Source: Kribbella jiaozuonensis
GTDB lineage: Bacteria > Actinomycetota > Actinomycetes > Propionibacteriales > Kribbellaceae
Length of the DNA: 64,000 bases
Assembly: GCF_005233875.1 (NCBI RefSeq)
Contig: NZ_SZPZ01000001.1
Coordinates: 1,054,001 to 1,118,000 of the forward strand
Reading direction: 5' to 3'
Shown here: piece by piece, positions 52,040 to 60,003 of the stretch
How positions within the stretch are numbered: position 1 is the stretch's first letter
How the letters are laid out: the number at the start of each line of letters is the position of its first letter
The notes under the pieces: generated by a model
The model's input: only the letters and a program-made list of their open reading frames with translations
What the model was told of the DNA's origin: nothing
Database searches by the model: none
Program-made: the position numbers and the translations under genes

Positions 52040-53358
52040 TAGCGGCTCACCGCTTTCGACGCGGACTCGACCTTCTTGAGTGCGTCCTCCGGGGACGACG
52101 TACCCGCTGCCACCGCCGACAAGGCGTCGCCGAGGGCCGTGGTCAGGTCGCTGTACGGGATCTGCCGCGCGCCGATCAGCTCGGTCAGCGACTGCTGCTG
52201 GCCTTCGATGTCCGCGACCTGTGCCGGGTTGATGACGTCGGTGGTCGCCACCTTCACCGAGGTGACCGCCGGGATGTTTCCGCCCGCCGCCTGGATCTTC
52301 TGGCCGTCACCAGCGGTCAGGAACTCGAGGAACTTGAACGCGGCGTCCTGCTTCGACGACTTCGCCGACACCGCGAACCCGTTGTCCGGGCCGCCGAACA
52401 GCTTCGTCGGTTGGCCGCCGGTGACCGGCGCGGGGAACGGAGCGGACAGGAACAGACCGTCGATCTTCTTCGTCACGGTCTTCTGCGCGTCGACCTGTCC
52501 GGTCTTCGTCATCGTCGCCGGCGTGTTCCAGGTGCCCAGGGCAATGAACGCCGCCTGGTCCGACAGGAACGTGGTCTGCGCATCGGGGTACTCCGTGGCC
52601 GCGGTCGCGCCGGCCGGGATGATCCCGCTGGTGAACAGGTCCTTCCAGGCGCTCATGGCCTGCACGAACTCCTGGTCCGTCCACGACGTCTTGCCCTGGA
52701 TCGCGTCGTACACCTTGCCGGGCGCGATGCTGTTGATCAGCGACAGGTACACGTCGGTGTTGACCCACGCGTCCTTCGCGCCGTGCGCGAGGCACTTCAC
52801 GTTGTGGGTCTTGAGTGTCGCGCAGACCTTCTTCCACTGCTCGAAGTCGGCCGGTACGCCGAGGCCGTACTGGTCGAGGATCTTCTTGTTGTAGTAGATG
52901 AGACCGGCCGCCGACATGTACGCCGGGAGCGCAACCTGCTTCTTGTCCAGCTGCAGCTGGCTGAGCCCCTCGGGGTTGAACTTGCTCGCCCAGTCCTTGC
53001 CGAGGTCCTTGGCAGCACGGTCCTCGACCGGGACCGCCAGCGGACCGAAGTTCGTGGTCAGGTCGCCGGGCTGGACCTGGAACACGTCCGGGCCCTTGTC
53101 GGAGGACAGCCCCGGCCGGAGCGCGGTGACGTAGTCGTTGTAGGCGTACTGCTTGTAAGTGACCTTGACCTGCGGGTTCGCGGCTTGGAAGTCCTTGATC
53201 GCCTGGGTGCTGTTGAAGGCGTTCCAGCCCCACCAGGTCAGCGACACCGGACCGCTCTGGGCCTGCTCCTTCGACCCTGAGCCGCAGGCGGCAAGACCGG
53301 CCGCGGCGAGGGCGATGACCGTCAGAACGGTGGCCCTCCTCGTTCCTGAGCGATACAT
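52039..53358 (-). CDS. Extracellular sugar-binding lipoprotein (ABC transporter)
   Basis: 439 residues. Lipoprotein signal peptide with lipobox LAAC (Cys25). Family 1 solute-binding fold: VSLTWWGWNAFNSTQAIKDFQ, TYKQYAYNDYVTALR, GPDVFQVQPGDL and a late GGPDNGFAVSAKSSKQDAAFKFLEFL. It captures the sugar outside the membrane and hands it to the two permeases. First gene of the operon, with LacI-like operators just upstream. Confidence 0.95.
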   Translation of the reverse strand: MYRSGTRRATVLTVIALAAAGLAACGSGSKEQAQSGPVSLTWWGWNAFNSTQAIKDFQAANPQVKVTYKQYAYNDYVTALRPGLSSDKGPDVFQVQPGDLTTNFGPLAVPVEDRAAKDLGKDWASKFNPEGLSQLQLDKKQVALPAYMSAAGLIYYNKKILDQYGLGVPADFEQWKKVCATLKTHNVKCLAHGAKDAWVNTDVYLSLINSIAPGKVYDAIQGKTSWTDQEFVQAMSAWKDLFTSGIIPAGATAATEYPDAQTTFLSDQAAFIALGTWNTPATMTKTGQVDAQKTVTKKIDGLFLSAPFPAPVTGGQPTKLFGGPDNGFAVSAKSSKQDAAFKFLEFLTAGDGQKIQAAGGNIPAVTSVKVATTDVINPAQVADIEGQQQSLTELIGARQIPYSDLTTALGDALSAVAAGTSSPEDALKKVESASKAVSR

Positions 53359-53373
53359 CTCGAGCTCCTTGAG

Positions 53374-53385
53374 TGAAATGTTTCA
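53374..53385. promoter_or_regulatory. LacI-family operator-like palindrome, proximal
   Basis: TGAAATGTTTCA (TGAAA-NN-TTTCA) lies 15 bp upstream of the binding-protein start. LacI regulators of sugar operons bind such palindromes. A looser GTGATTTCAC lies at 53409-53418 and a related site at 53451-53462, so looping between two sites is possible. Confidence 0.65.
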
Positions 53386-53450
53386 ATCGCCTGTGATCGT
53401 AGCCAGGCGTGATTTCACTGTCCAGAGGTCGACCGGATGCGGCCAATTAA

Positions 53451-53462
53451 TGAATCATTTCA
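53451..53462. promoter_or_regulatory. LacI-family operator-like site, distal
   Basis: TGAATCATTTCA resembles the proximal site and lies 77 bp from it, overlapping the stop of the next small gene. The pair supports LacI control of the sugar operon, but the match is looser. Confidence 0.45.
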
Positions 53463-53663
53463 CCCGCGGACCGGGTCGGCGCCGGCCGCCTTGCTGACCC
53501 GGTCGCCCACCTCGAGCTGCTTCCACAGGTCGCGCGGCACCTTGACCTTCTGCTTCTCGCCGCCGTCGAGCTCGACCTCGAGCCGGCGGTACAGATTCGA
53601 GCCGTCGAGCATCGCCCGCGACTTCTTCACGACAACCCCGCTCCACGCATCCTCGTTGGCCAT
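53460..53663 (-). CDS. Small conserved actinobacterial protein (67 aa)
   Basis: 67 residues, MANEDAWSGVVVKKSRAMLDG... with an evident small beta-barrel pattern (YRRLEVELDGGEKQKVKVPRDLWKQLEVGDRV). GAAGGAG lies 5 bp upstream of the ATG at 53663; the frame stays open beyond but without signals. Similar small proteins are frequent in actinomycetes with unknown function. It is separate from the sugar operon by a 101-bp regulatory gap. Confidence 0.75.
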   Translation of the reverse strand: MANEDAWSGVVVKKSRAMLDGSNLYRRLEVELDGGEKQKVKVPRDLWKQLEVGDRVSKAAGADPVRG

Positions 53664-53701
53664 GAGTACTCCTTCGATCACGGTGAGTGGTCGAGTCGAG
53701 C

Positions 53702-54373
53702 CTAGCTCGCGGCGAGGTTCAGGAATCGCTCCGGCCAACCGGGATCGGTGGCCTCGGCGATCGGGTAGCCAGAGGCCCACGGCCCCTCCCAGTGGACCTC
53801 GATGCCGGGGTTGTGGACCGAGCTCCCGTCCGGGAGGAACAGGTGCGGACTGCCTTGTACTGCGTCTGTGATCGCGACGGCGTGATCGGCCATGACTGCG
53901 CTGCGCGCTCGTCCGTCATCCAGGGCGGTGGCCAGCGCGGCGGCGTCGACGGAATCGACCTCCGCGGCGACCTCGAGGATCACCTGGCGGTGGCCGATCG
54001 TCCGGGACTCGAACCAGAACGCCCGCCGAAGCGCGGAGTCCAGATCCTCAGATGCCCGCAATCCTCGGGCTTTGGCCGCATGCACGGCCTCGGCGGCGAG
54101 CAGCACGGTGGAAGGGTAGGTCCAGTCCGGCTGCGTCCACAGCCGGAACCCGATCTCCGGCGCGAGCTGCCCGAGCCCGACCGCCTCGCTGTCCGTCCCC
54201 GGTCGCGAGTGCGGTCCGTTGAACAGCTCGAGCGCGAAGGTGTGGTGATCGAGCCGCACCACATCGTCCAACCCGAGCTTGGTCCGCGCCGCCCGGAGGC
54301 GGTAGATCGCCACATGCGCGAAGGGGCACAGCAGGTCCGACCACACCTGGATCGTGTTAGCCGCGACGTTCAC
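53702..54373 (-). CDS. DsbA-family thioredoxin-fold protein with CPFA active site
   Basis: 223 residues of the DsbA/FrnE-like group, near the actinobacterial mycothiol-dependent nitroreductase type. The active site is CPFA at residues 16-19 instead of CPWC, so the resolving cysteine is missing and it can act only as a monothiol or through a thiol cofactor. Conserved later parts: DHHTFALELFNGP, GSPHLFLPDGSSVHNPG. GTG start overlaps the preceding gene's stop by 4 bp, coupling it to the PNPOx-like protein. May be a thiol-dependent reductase or transferase; that is inference. Confidence 0.78.
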   Translation of the reverse strand: MNVAANTIQVWSDLLCPFAHVAIYRLRAARTKLGLDDVVRLDHHTFALELFNGPHSRPGTDSEAVGLGQLAPEIGFRLWTQPDWTYPSTVLLAAEAVHAAKARGLRASEDLDSALRRAFWFESRTIGHRQVILEVAAEVDSVDAAALATALDDGRARSAVMADHAVAITDAVQGSPHLFLPDGSSVHNPGIEVHWEGPWASGYPIAEATDPGWPERFLNLAAS

Positions 54374-54840
54374 GCGTCCTCCTGGTGGTCGGCGCCGGGT
54401 GGGTTGTTCGTGAAGTGCTCCGGGCGGATCAACACCGCCGTACGCCGGTCCGCGACCATCTCGCGGTCGTACTCGTCGAGATCCGGATGTACTCCGCCCG
54501 CCGCCGCGTAGATGTCGCGCAGCAACACCCGCAGGCGCTCCGCATCGATCCCAGGCAGCGGATCGTCCGGCCCGGCCAGCTCGACCGATCCGCTGACGCC
54601 GATCCACTGCCACCCCGCGCGGAACACCAGCGTCGCCTGCGGGGTCCGCCGCAGATGCTTCAGCTTCGCGGTGTGCCCGCGCGCGACGAACGCCACGATC
54701 GGCTCGCCGGTCAAGGGGTGGTCGAGCACGCCGGCGTTGACCACCGAGGCGGCCGGCTCGCCGGACCGTCGCTGCGTGATCGCCACCGCCAGAAAGTGAT
54801 CCTGCCGTCCAAGCTCGTTGATTCGCTCGAGTCCTCGCAT
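54370..54840 (-). CDS. PNPOx/F420-dependent-type split-barrel protein
   Basis: 156 residues, split-barrel flavin-type fold: MRGLERINELGRQDHFLAVAIT, PIVAFVARGHTAKLKHLRRTPQATLVF, WIGVSGSVELAG, MVADRRTAVLIRPEHF. Such actinomycete proteins often bind F420 or FMN and reduce small molecules. The stop overlaps the start of the DsbA-like gene. Cofactor not decided by sequence. Confidence 0.85.
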   Translation of the reverse strand: MRGLERINELGRQDHFLAVAITQRRSGEPAASVVNAGVLDHPLTGEPIVAFVARGHTAKLKHLRRTPQATLVFRAGWQWIGVSGSVELAGPDDPLPGIDAERLRVLLRDIYAAAGGVHPDLDEYDREMVADRRTAVLIRPEHFTNNPPGADHQEDA

Positions 54841-54849
54841 GCCACGAAG

Positions 54850-55668
54850 CTAACGGACCGCGGTCCGGTTATCAAGTGGCCAGAGCGTCGGCTGGATCGC
54901 CGGATCCGTGTAGTCCGGATCGGGATTCCGCCGTACGAGCGTGTCGTTGGGGTGAGCCGAACCGGGACGCCAGCGGTTGCTCGCCGGCTGCAGGTGAATG
55001 GCGATCGACCGGCGCGGCGCCGTACTCAGATTCGCCGAACTGCCGTGCACGGTCCGGCAGTGGTGGAAGCTGACCTGCCCCCGCTTCATCCGCGGTACGA
55101 CGGGAGTCGGGTCGAACCCCTGCGCCGCGATCGACGCCTCCAGGCCGGCGTTGTCCTGCGAGAAGAAGTCCAGCCCGGTCACCGACCACCGATGACTGCC
55201 GGGGAGGAACCCGACCGCGCCGTTCACCTCATCCACGTCGTGGAACCCGACCCACGCGGTGAGCATGTCGTCCGACGTACACGACTGCCAGTACTGCCGA
55301 TCCGTGTGCCACCCCACCCGCGCCGACCCACCCGGCGGCTTGAACAACAACTGGTCGTGCCACAGCCGGATCCCGTCCGCTCCGGAGAGCGCAGCCGCCG
55401 TCGCGCCAATTGCCGGGTGTCTTACCAACGTGCCCAGTTCGTCGACGCGCAAGGACGAGTAGTCGTTCTTCCGCAGTACGTCGCCATCCGCGGCCTGCCA
55501 GCCTCGTGTCGCGGGCAGATCGGGTAACGCGTGATCGTGGTCGCCGGCGTAGAACCGCTCCATCCCGCGCTCGGCCGCGTCGAGTACGTCGGACGGCACG
55601 ATCACCGGCGAGATCCAGTAGCCGTGCTCGCGGTAGAAGGCGATGTCGTCTGCTCCAGGTAGCTCCAT
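54850..55668 (-). CDS. Phytanoyl-CoA dioxygenase family protein
   Basis: 272 residues, Fe(II)/2-oxoglutarate-dependent hydroxylase. Iron ligands are visible: the H-x-D of GWHTDRQYW and the distal His in VHGSSANLS; an Arg in RRSIAIHL matches the 2-oxoglutarate-binding site. N terminus LPGADDIAFYREHGYWISPVIV is family-typical. It hydroxylates an unidentified small molecule. Divergent from an AraC regulator with a cupin domain, a likely controller. Confidence 0.92.
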   Translation of the reverse strand: MELPGADDIAFYREHGYWISPVIVPSDVLDAAERGMERFYAGDHDHALPDLPATRGWQAADGDVLRKNDYSSLRVDELGTLVRHPAIGATAAALSGADGIRLWHDQLLFKPPGGSARVGWHTDRQYWQSCTSDDMLTAWVGFHDVDEVNGAVGFLPGSHRWSVTGLDFFSQDNAGLEASIAAQGFDPTPVVPRMKRGQVSFHHCRTVHGSSANLSTAPRRSIAIHLQPASNRWRPGSAHPNDTLVRRNPDPDYTDPAIQPTLWPLDNRTAVR

Positions 55669-55702
55669 GCGGACAACCTAGGAATCGAGAGCCCGGTACG
55701 GC

Positions 55703-55722
55703 GTTGCCGATGTTCAGGCAAC
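55703..55722. promoter_or_regulatory. Inverted repeat between dioxygenase and AraC genes
   Basis: GTTGCC-8 bp-GGCAAC, perfect 6-bp arms, in the 70-bp divergent gap. Candidate operator for the AraC regulator, controlling the dioxygenase. Confidence 0.5.
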
Positions 55723-55738
55723 TGGACACAATCTTCAG

Positions 55739-56575
55739 GTGTCCTTGCATCGTCCCAGCGGCCTCCGCGCCGGATTCCATGCCGAAGGATTCGCGGGCGA
55801 CAGCGGCCTCCTGCACGCGGGCGAGCAGTGGGTGCCGGAGCAGTTCCTGATCGAGCCGCACGAGCATCCGGTCTGGGAGGTCTACCTGCAGCAGCACGGC
55901 AGTACGCACTGGGTCGCCGGCGGCGAGAGCTACGTCCTCCACCCGGGGCACCTGTTCGCCGTACCGCCCGGTGTCACTCACCACCTGGCCGGCCGTTCCG
56001 GCAACCACCACTTCTACTTCGCCGCGATCGACCGCGAACCCGTCGTACGACGTCAGCCCGCGCTCGCGCTGCCCTGGCCGAAGACCGTCGTACATCGTGA
56101 GGCTGGTGAGCTCACCCACGCGTTCGCGCAACTGGTCCGCGAGGTCACCACGCGCTACGAGTACGCCGACACCGGGCTGACGCTTGCGGTCGACCATCTG
56201 ATGCTCGCGGTGTCCCGGTGTCTGGCGCCGGCCGCCGTACCGCAGCTTGCGATGCACCCGGCGGTGCGGACCGTGAAACGCCTGCTGGACCAGGAGTTTC
56301 ACGAGCGCTGGACCCTGCGGGAGTTTGGCGATCGCACCGGTCTCGCACCGGCGTACCTGGCCGAGCTGTTCACCACCGAGCTCGGCCAGCCGCCACATCG
56401 GTATTTGAACGAACGCCGGATCGACCGCGCCCGCCAACTCCTCGAGACCAGCGACATCACCATCACCGCGCTGGCCGTCAGCCTCGGGTTCAGCTCCAGC
56501 CAGCACTTCGCCCGCGTGTTCCGTCAGCTGACCGGGACCACTCCGACGGCGTTCAGATCGTCACCAGCGCAGTGA
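55739..56575 (+). CDS. AraC family transcriptional regulator
   Basis: 278 residues. Cupin-type sensor domain at about 15-110 (EQFLIEPHEHPVWEVYL, HPGHLFAVPPGVTHHLAGRSG) and a C-terminal AraC double HTH (WTLREFGDRTGLAPAYLAELFTTELGQP, ITALAVSLGFSSSQHFARVFRQLTGTTPTAFR). GTG start at 55739. Likely controls the divergent dioxygenase gene in response to a small molecule. Its last 23 bp overlap the convergent MAPEG gene. Confidence 0.92.
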   Translation: MSLHRPSGLRAGFHAEGFAGDSGLLHAGEQWVPEQFLIEPHEHPVWEVYLQQHGSTHWVAGGESYVLHPGHLFAVPPGVTHHLAGRSGNHHFYFAAIDREPVVRRQPALALPWPKTVVHREAGELTHAFAQLVREVTTRYEYADTGLTLAVDHLMLAVSRCLAPAAVPQLAMHPAVRTVKRLLDQEFHERWTLREFGDRTGLAPAYLAELFTTELGQPPHRYLNERRIDRARQLLETSDITITALAVSLGFSSSQHFARVFRQLTGTTPTAFRSSPAQ

Positions 56576-56951
56576 CGCCCAACGCGAGCCCGACGAGATA
56601 GGTGCCCATGGCACCGACATCGCGCAGCGGGCCGTGGGTGGCGAGGCTGGGCGACCTGAGCATGCCGACCGCGTGAACGTAGCGGACGAACACGGCGGCG
56701 ATCGCGAGCGCGTCGACCACCCAACTGTCGGACAGCACCGAACAGACGAGCAGCAGGACGATCATCGTCGGGATGTACTCGGCGGCGTTGCCGTGTGCGC
56801 GGACCGCGATCATCAGCCGGTCGGTGGGATCGGTGGGGAGTTGGTTCCCGGCGCCGCGGAGTGCGCGGTTCCGGGTGACGTTGGCGCCGAGCAGGAACAG
56901 CAGGATGCCCAGCAGCGCGATACAGACGATGGTGATGGTGTCGAGGCTCAT
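56553..56951 (-). CDS. MAPEG family membrane protein
   Basis: 132 residues with four membrane segments. MAPEG signature VRAHGNAAEYIPTMIVLLLV at about residues 50-69 and a second family segment near VRYVHAVGM. MAPEG proteins include membrane glutathione transferases; the Arg and Glu in the first signature are the usual glutathione-contact residues. AAGGAG lies 7 bp before the ATG, which overlaps the glutathione-synthetase-like stop by 4 bp. Its place in this operon suggests use of the thiol made by the two upstream genes. Confidence 0.85.
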   Translation of the reverse strand: MSLDTITIVCIALLGILLFLLGANVTRNRALRGAGNQLPTDPTDRLMIAVRAHGNAAEYIPTMIVLLLVCSVLSDSWVVDALAIAAVFVRYVHAVGMLRSPSLATHGPLRDVGAMGTYLVGLALGVTALVTI

Positions 56952-57937
56952 ACGAGTACTCCTTCGAACAAACGGCTCACGATGGTTTGACTGAGTTGGG
57001 TCCCGAGCAGGGCGTCGGTCTTGTGCATGCCGCCCGGGCAGGTGACGTTGACCTCGATCAGCCGGCCGCCGATCACATCGAGACCGGCGATGGCGAGACC
57101 GTGCTTCCGCAGTACGGGACCGAGGGCGGTGACGATCGCGCGATCGTCCTCGTCGGGCTCGGCCGGCGCGACCGGCGGTCCGATCCGGAAGTCGTCGACG
57201 GCGGGTCGGCGAAGTACGGCGCCGACTATTTCGCCGTCGAGCAGGAACAGGCGTTTGTTGCCGTGCGCAACAGCAGGCAGGTATTGCTGAGCGATCACCT
57301 GCTGTTGTCCGCCGTGGCTCGCGGACTCGAGCAGCGCGACCGCGCCCTGGTCGTCGTGCACGAGCCAGACGTCGAGACCTGCGAATCCGTCGACAGGCTT
57401 GACCACCGCGGTGCCGACACGTGCGACGAACCCTCGAAGTTCGGTCGGATCCGCGCCGACGTACGTCGGGGGACAGAGCTCGGGGAAGTGCAGCGCGACC
57501 AGCTTCTCGTGCATCGCGCGAATGCCTTCCGGGCGGTTGATCACGCGTGTGCCGGCGCACTCCACCAGATCGAGCAGGTACGTCGTGTGCAGGTACCGCG
57601 CGTCGACCGGCGGATCGATCCGCAGGTGGACGAGCCCGAGCGAGGCGACGTCGATGACCGCCGACCCGAGCTCGTCCCACCAGGTCGCGTCGACGATCCA
57701 CCGATGGTCGCCGCCGGGCGCTTGCCGCGGCCGAAGCCGGATCCGCCGGGCATGAGCCCGCACCCGCCCCTCAACAACCGCCAGCTCCTCCGGCCCACAA
57801 CACCAGACGTCGAGCCCGAGCTCCTGCGTCGCCCACATCAACCCGACACTGGCGTCGATGTCCCCAGCCAGCCCCGTCAGCGGATCAGTAACAAACAGCA
57901 CGCCCCGCCCACCCCAATCCCTGCCCGCGGCGCTCAT
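56948..57937 (-). CDS. gshB: Glutathione synthetase-like ATP-grasp ligase
   Basis: 329 residues, matching prokaryotic GshB: N-terminal GVLFVTDPLTGLAGDIDASVGL, INRPEGIRAMHEKLVALHFPELCPPTYVG, ATP-grasp parts VVKPVDGFAGLDVWLV, VIAQQYLPAVAHGNKRLFLLDGE, and GLAIAGLDVIGGRLIEVNVTCPGGMHKTDALLG. GshB adds glycine to gamma-glutamylcysteine. AGGAGG lies 7 bp before the ATG, which overlaps the ligase gene's stop by 4 bp. Order and overlap indicate a two-step thiol synthesis unit. Glycine as substrate is inferred from family. Confidence 0.85.
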   Translation of the reverse strand: MSAAGRDWGGRGVLFVTDPLTGLAGDIDASVGLMWATQELGLDVWCCGPEELAVVEGRVRAHARRIRLRPRQAPGGDHRWIVDATWWDELGSAVIDVASLGLVHLRIDPPVDARYLHTTYLLDLVECAGTRVINRPEGIRAMHEKLVALHFPELCPPTYVGADPTELRGFVARVGTAVVKPVDGFAGLDVWLVHDDQGAVALLESASHGGQQQVIAQQYLPAVAHGNKRLFLLDGEIVGAVLRRPAVDDFRIGPPVAPAEPDEDDRAIVTALGPVLRKHGLAIAGLDVIGGRLIEVNVTCPGGMHKTDALLGTQLSQTIVSRLFEGVLV

Positions 57938-58845
57938 GCTGCGACCTCCTGCCAGTTGGATGCCAGTGAGGCTGTGGCGGCGGCTTGCCAGTGTTCCGGC
58001 AGGTTGGCTTGCTCGGGTTCCAGTGCGCGGAGGACCGCTCGGCGGTGGGCGTCGTCGTACATCAACTGGCTGAGTGCGGCGATCGCGCGTTCGACCCCGG
58101 CTGGTTCCTGCGCGTCGAGGAAGCGGACCTCCAGGTAGGTGCCGCGTGGACGCACCGGCGGGAACAACGTGGTGAGGTGTGCCCCCGCACCTTCCAAGAA
58201 CTGTGTGGCCCCGAGAGCGAAGGCTGTGTAGGACCTGATCGGGTCGTCGCCCCGGAGCACCCGGTCGTCGAACCCGGTTCGCGTCGGGTCCACGTCCAGC
58301 CACGTGCTCAACCGCCCGCCGTCCCGCGCGAACGCCGCAGCGACGAACGGCCCGGCGAGATTCAACACCCGCCACTGCTCCAGACCGGCCGCCCCCGGCC
58401 ACCAGTCCAGGCAGATCTGAGTCGACGCGGTACGCCGCATCATCCGTCGCCCGGCCGGTCCGATCGAGTCGAAGTGCCGTTGCATCGCGACGTACCGCGA
58501 GGACGTCAGCTGCAGCGGCACATCCATCCTCGGATCCACCGGGATCGTCAGCAACGTGATACCGACCTGGCCGAGCCGAGTCCGCAAATCCGCGGTCAGC
58601 GCCGCCAGGTCCCCGACCGGGTCGAGTGACGGCGGCAGGCTCAGCTCGAGCTGACCGCCCGGTTCGAACGTGACGTACGGCGCCGCCATCGCCCCCGCGG
58701 CCGCCCGCCGTACCCGCTCGATCGGGACCACGCCGCCATCCGCGTCGGCGACCACGTACTCCTGCTCGACCGCGACCCGGACCGTCCGCCGGCGCCCCCG
58801 CGCGAACAGGCCCGCAACCACTGGGTGAAGCTCCATGGCATCCAT
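57934..58845 (-). CDS. gshA: Glutamate-cysteine ligase family 2 protein (GshA/EgtA-like)
   Basis: 303 residues of the GCS2 family (plant-type GCL/EgtA/YbdK). Seen: VRVAVEQEYVVADADGG with the catalytic Glu, TFEPGGQLELSLPPS, DSIGPAGRRMMRRTASTQICLDW, and ARDGGRLSTWLDVDPTRTGF. It forms gamma-glutamylcysteine from Glu, Cys and ATP. It is shorter than typical members (350-430). GGAGGG sits 5 bp before the ATG at 58845. Pairing with GshB favours glutathione over ergothioneine, where EgtA works with other genes absent here. Confidence 0.82.
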   Translation of the reverse strand: MDAMELHPVVAGLFARGRRRTVRVAVEQEYVVADADGGVVPIERVRRAAAGAMAAPYVTFEPGGQLELSLPPSLDPVGDLAALTADLRTRLGQVGITLLTIPVDPRMDVPLQLTSSRYVAMQRHFDSIGPAGRRMMRRTASTQICLDWWPGAAGLEQWRVLNLAGPFVAAAFARDGGRLSTWLDVDPTRTGFDDRVLRGDDPIRSYTAFALGATQFLEGAGAHLTTLFPPVRPRGTYLEVRFLDAQEPAGVERAIAALSQLMYDDAHRRAVLRALEPEQANLPEHWQAAATASLASNWQEVAA

Positions 58846-58861
58846 CGGGCCCTCCTGATAC

Positions 58862-58901
58862 CGTAAGGTTTCCTGTCGAAATATTGGAAGGTATCCTTAC
58901 G
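58862..58901. promoter_or_regulatory. Inverted repeat operator between thiol operon and MarR gene
   Basis: CGTAAGG (58862-58868) and CCTTACG (58895-58901) are perfect 7-bp arms; the right side also holds AAGG-TAT-CCTT (58888-58898). It fills the 58-bp gap between gshA and the MarR gene, so a MarR dimer there would cover both promoters and sense thiol or oxidant state. Confidence 0.68.
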
Positions 58902-58903
58902 AC

Positions 58904-59407
58904 ATGTCAAGAGCTGAGGTGCCACGACCTGACGAGAAGCCGTTGATCGCGCTGGTCGAGCGGGCCAATCGCGCGCTGCAGTCCGACATGGTCCGGCGGG
59001 CTCATCTCGACGGGCACACCGAGGTGAAGATGGCGCACAACTCGGTCTTCGGCTTTCTGCACACGGATGGCGCCCGGGCCGCGGACATGGCGCTGCGGGC
59101 GGGGATCACCCGGCAGTCGATGGGTGAGGTGATCCGCGACATGGTCGCGCTCGACCTGCTCGAGATGCGCTCCGATCCGGACGACGGCCGGGCCAAGGTG
59201 GTCACCTACTCCGAGCACGGACTGGCCGTGGCCGGCGACGGCTACCAGTACCTGATCGACCTGGAGAAACGCTTCGCCGAGGAGTTCGGCGAGCAGGAGT
59301 ACGCCGTTGCCCGCGATGTCCTCGCCCGCATCGTCGACGTCCTCGACCGCGTCTCAGCCGAACACGAGGCTCAGATCTCGTCGTCCGCCGGAGGCAAGGT
59401 CGGGTAG
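58904..59407 (+). CDS. MarR family transcriptional regulator
   Basis: 167 residues with a MarR winged helix at about 55-115 (GARAADMALRAGITRQSMGEVIRDMVALDLLEMRSDPDDGRAKVVTYSEHG). No cysteine is evident in the core, so direct thiol sensing is not obvious. It starts right after the inverted repeat and faces the gshA-gshB-MAPEG operon; it probably controls that operon and itself. Its last 37 bp overlap the convergent ArsR-like gene. Confidence 0.9.
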   Translation: MSRAEVPRPDEKPLIALVERANRALQSDMVRRAHLDGHTEVKMAHNSVFGFLHTDGARAADMALRAGITRQSMGEVIRDMVALDLLEMRSDPDDGRAKVVTYSEHGLAVAGDGYQYLIDLEKRFAEEFGEQEYAVARDVLARIVDVLDRVSAEHEAQISSSAGGKVG

Positions 59408-59946
59408 TCGACGATCGGGTAGAGACCGACGGTGAAGCCGTACGTCGTGTCGCCCGCCCGCGGGAGCTGGTCGAAGTCGTGGACCAGCGCGGCGACCTGC
59501 TGCCAGAACTCCTTCGCGCGGTCCGCCGGGATCCGGGCGTGCCGGATCAGCGAGAACATGTCACCCGCGTCGTACGCCGGTTTGGACTCCTCCGCCGCGA
59601 CCTCGAAGTCGTTGAAATCATGCGGCAACTCGCCGCCCTGGCGGCCGAGCCCGACGTAGAACATCCGCGCCGCGCGGCCGTAGAAGCGCTCCTCGATCGC
59701 CCGCACCCGCCGGGTCCGGACCACCTGCAGGATGCCGGCGTCGGTCAGCACCTTCACGTGATGCGCGACCGTGCTCTTCGGCCGGCCGACCGCGGTGGCC
59801 AGCTCGGTCACCGTCGCGGCCCGCTCGTGCAACAGCCCGAGAATCGTCGTCCGCAACGGGTCGCTGATCGCCCGCACCTGCTCCGCGGTGGTCAGCTCGA
59901 TGGTGTCCGCCAGCTCGTAGTCCGGCACCGACCTGTTGATTGACAT
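59371..59946 (-). CDS. ArsR-type winged-helix regulator
   Basis: 191 residues. Winged helix at about 20-95: TAEQVRAISDPLRTTILGLL, VTELATAVGRPKSTVAHHVKVLTDAGILQVVRTRRVRAIEERFYGRA. Followed by a helical C-terminal domain without metal-binding cysteines. Divergent from a dienelactone hydrolase-like gene, which it probably regulates. Confidence 0.9.
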   Translation of the reverse strand: MSINRSVPDYELADTIELTTAEQVRAISDPLRTTILGLLHERAATVTELATAVGRPKSTVAHHVKVLTDAGILQVVRTRRVRAIEERFYGRAARMFYVGLGRQGGELPHDFNDFEVAAEESKPAYDAGDMFSLIRHARIPADRAKEFWQQVAALVHDFDQLPRAGDTTYGFTVGLYPIVDYPTLPPADDEI

Positions 59947-59947
59947 G

Positions 59948-59979
59948 GTTCGAATAGACTAGCATCACGGATTGTTCGA
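59948..59979. repeat. GTTCGA direct repeat in the ArsR/hydrolase gap
   Basis: GTTCGA at 59948-59953 and 59974-59979, in the 57-bp divergent gap. Possible half sites of the ArsR-type regulator; short, so weak evidence. Confidence 0.3.
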
Positions 59980-60003
59980 GATATCTGGATCATTGGAGCC
60001 AAG

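Noticed and set aside
57934..58845. EgtA of an ergothioneine cluster
   Set aside because: The family fits, but no egtB, egtC, egtD or egtE genes are adjacent, whereas a GshB-like gene follows directly.
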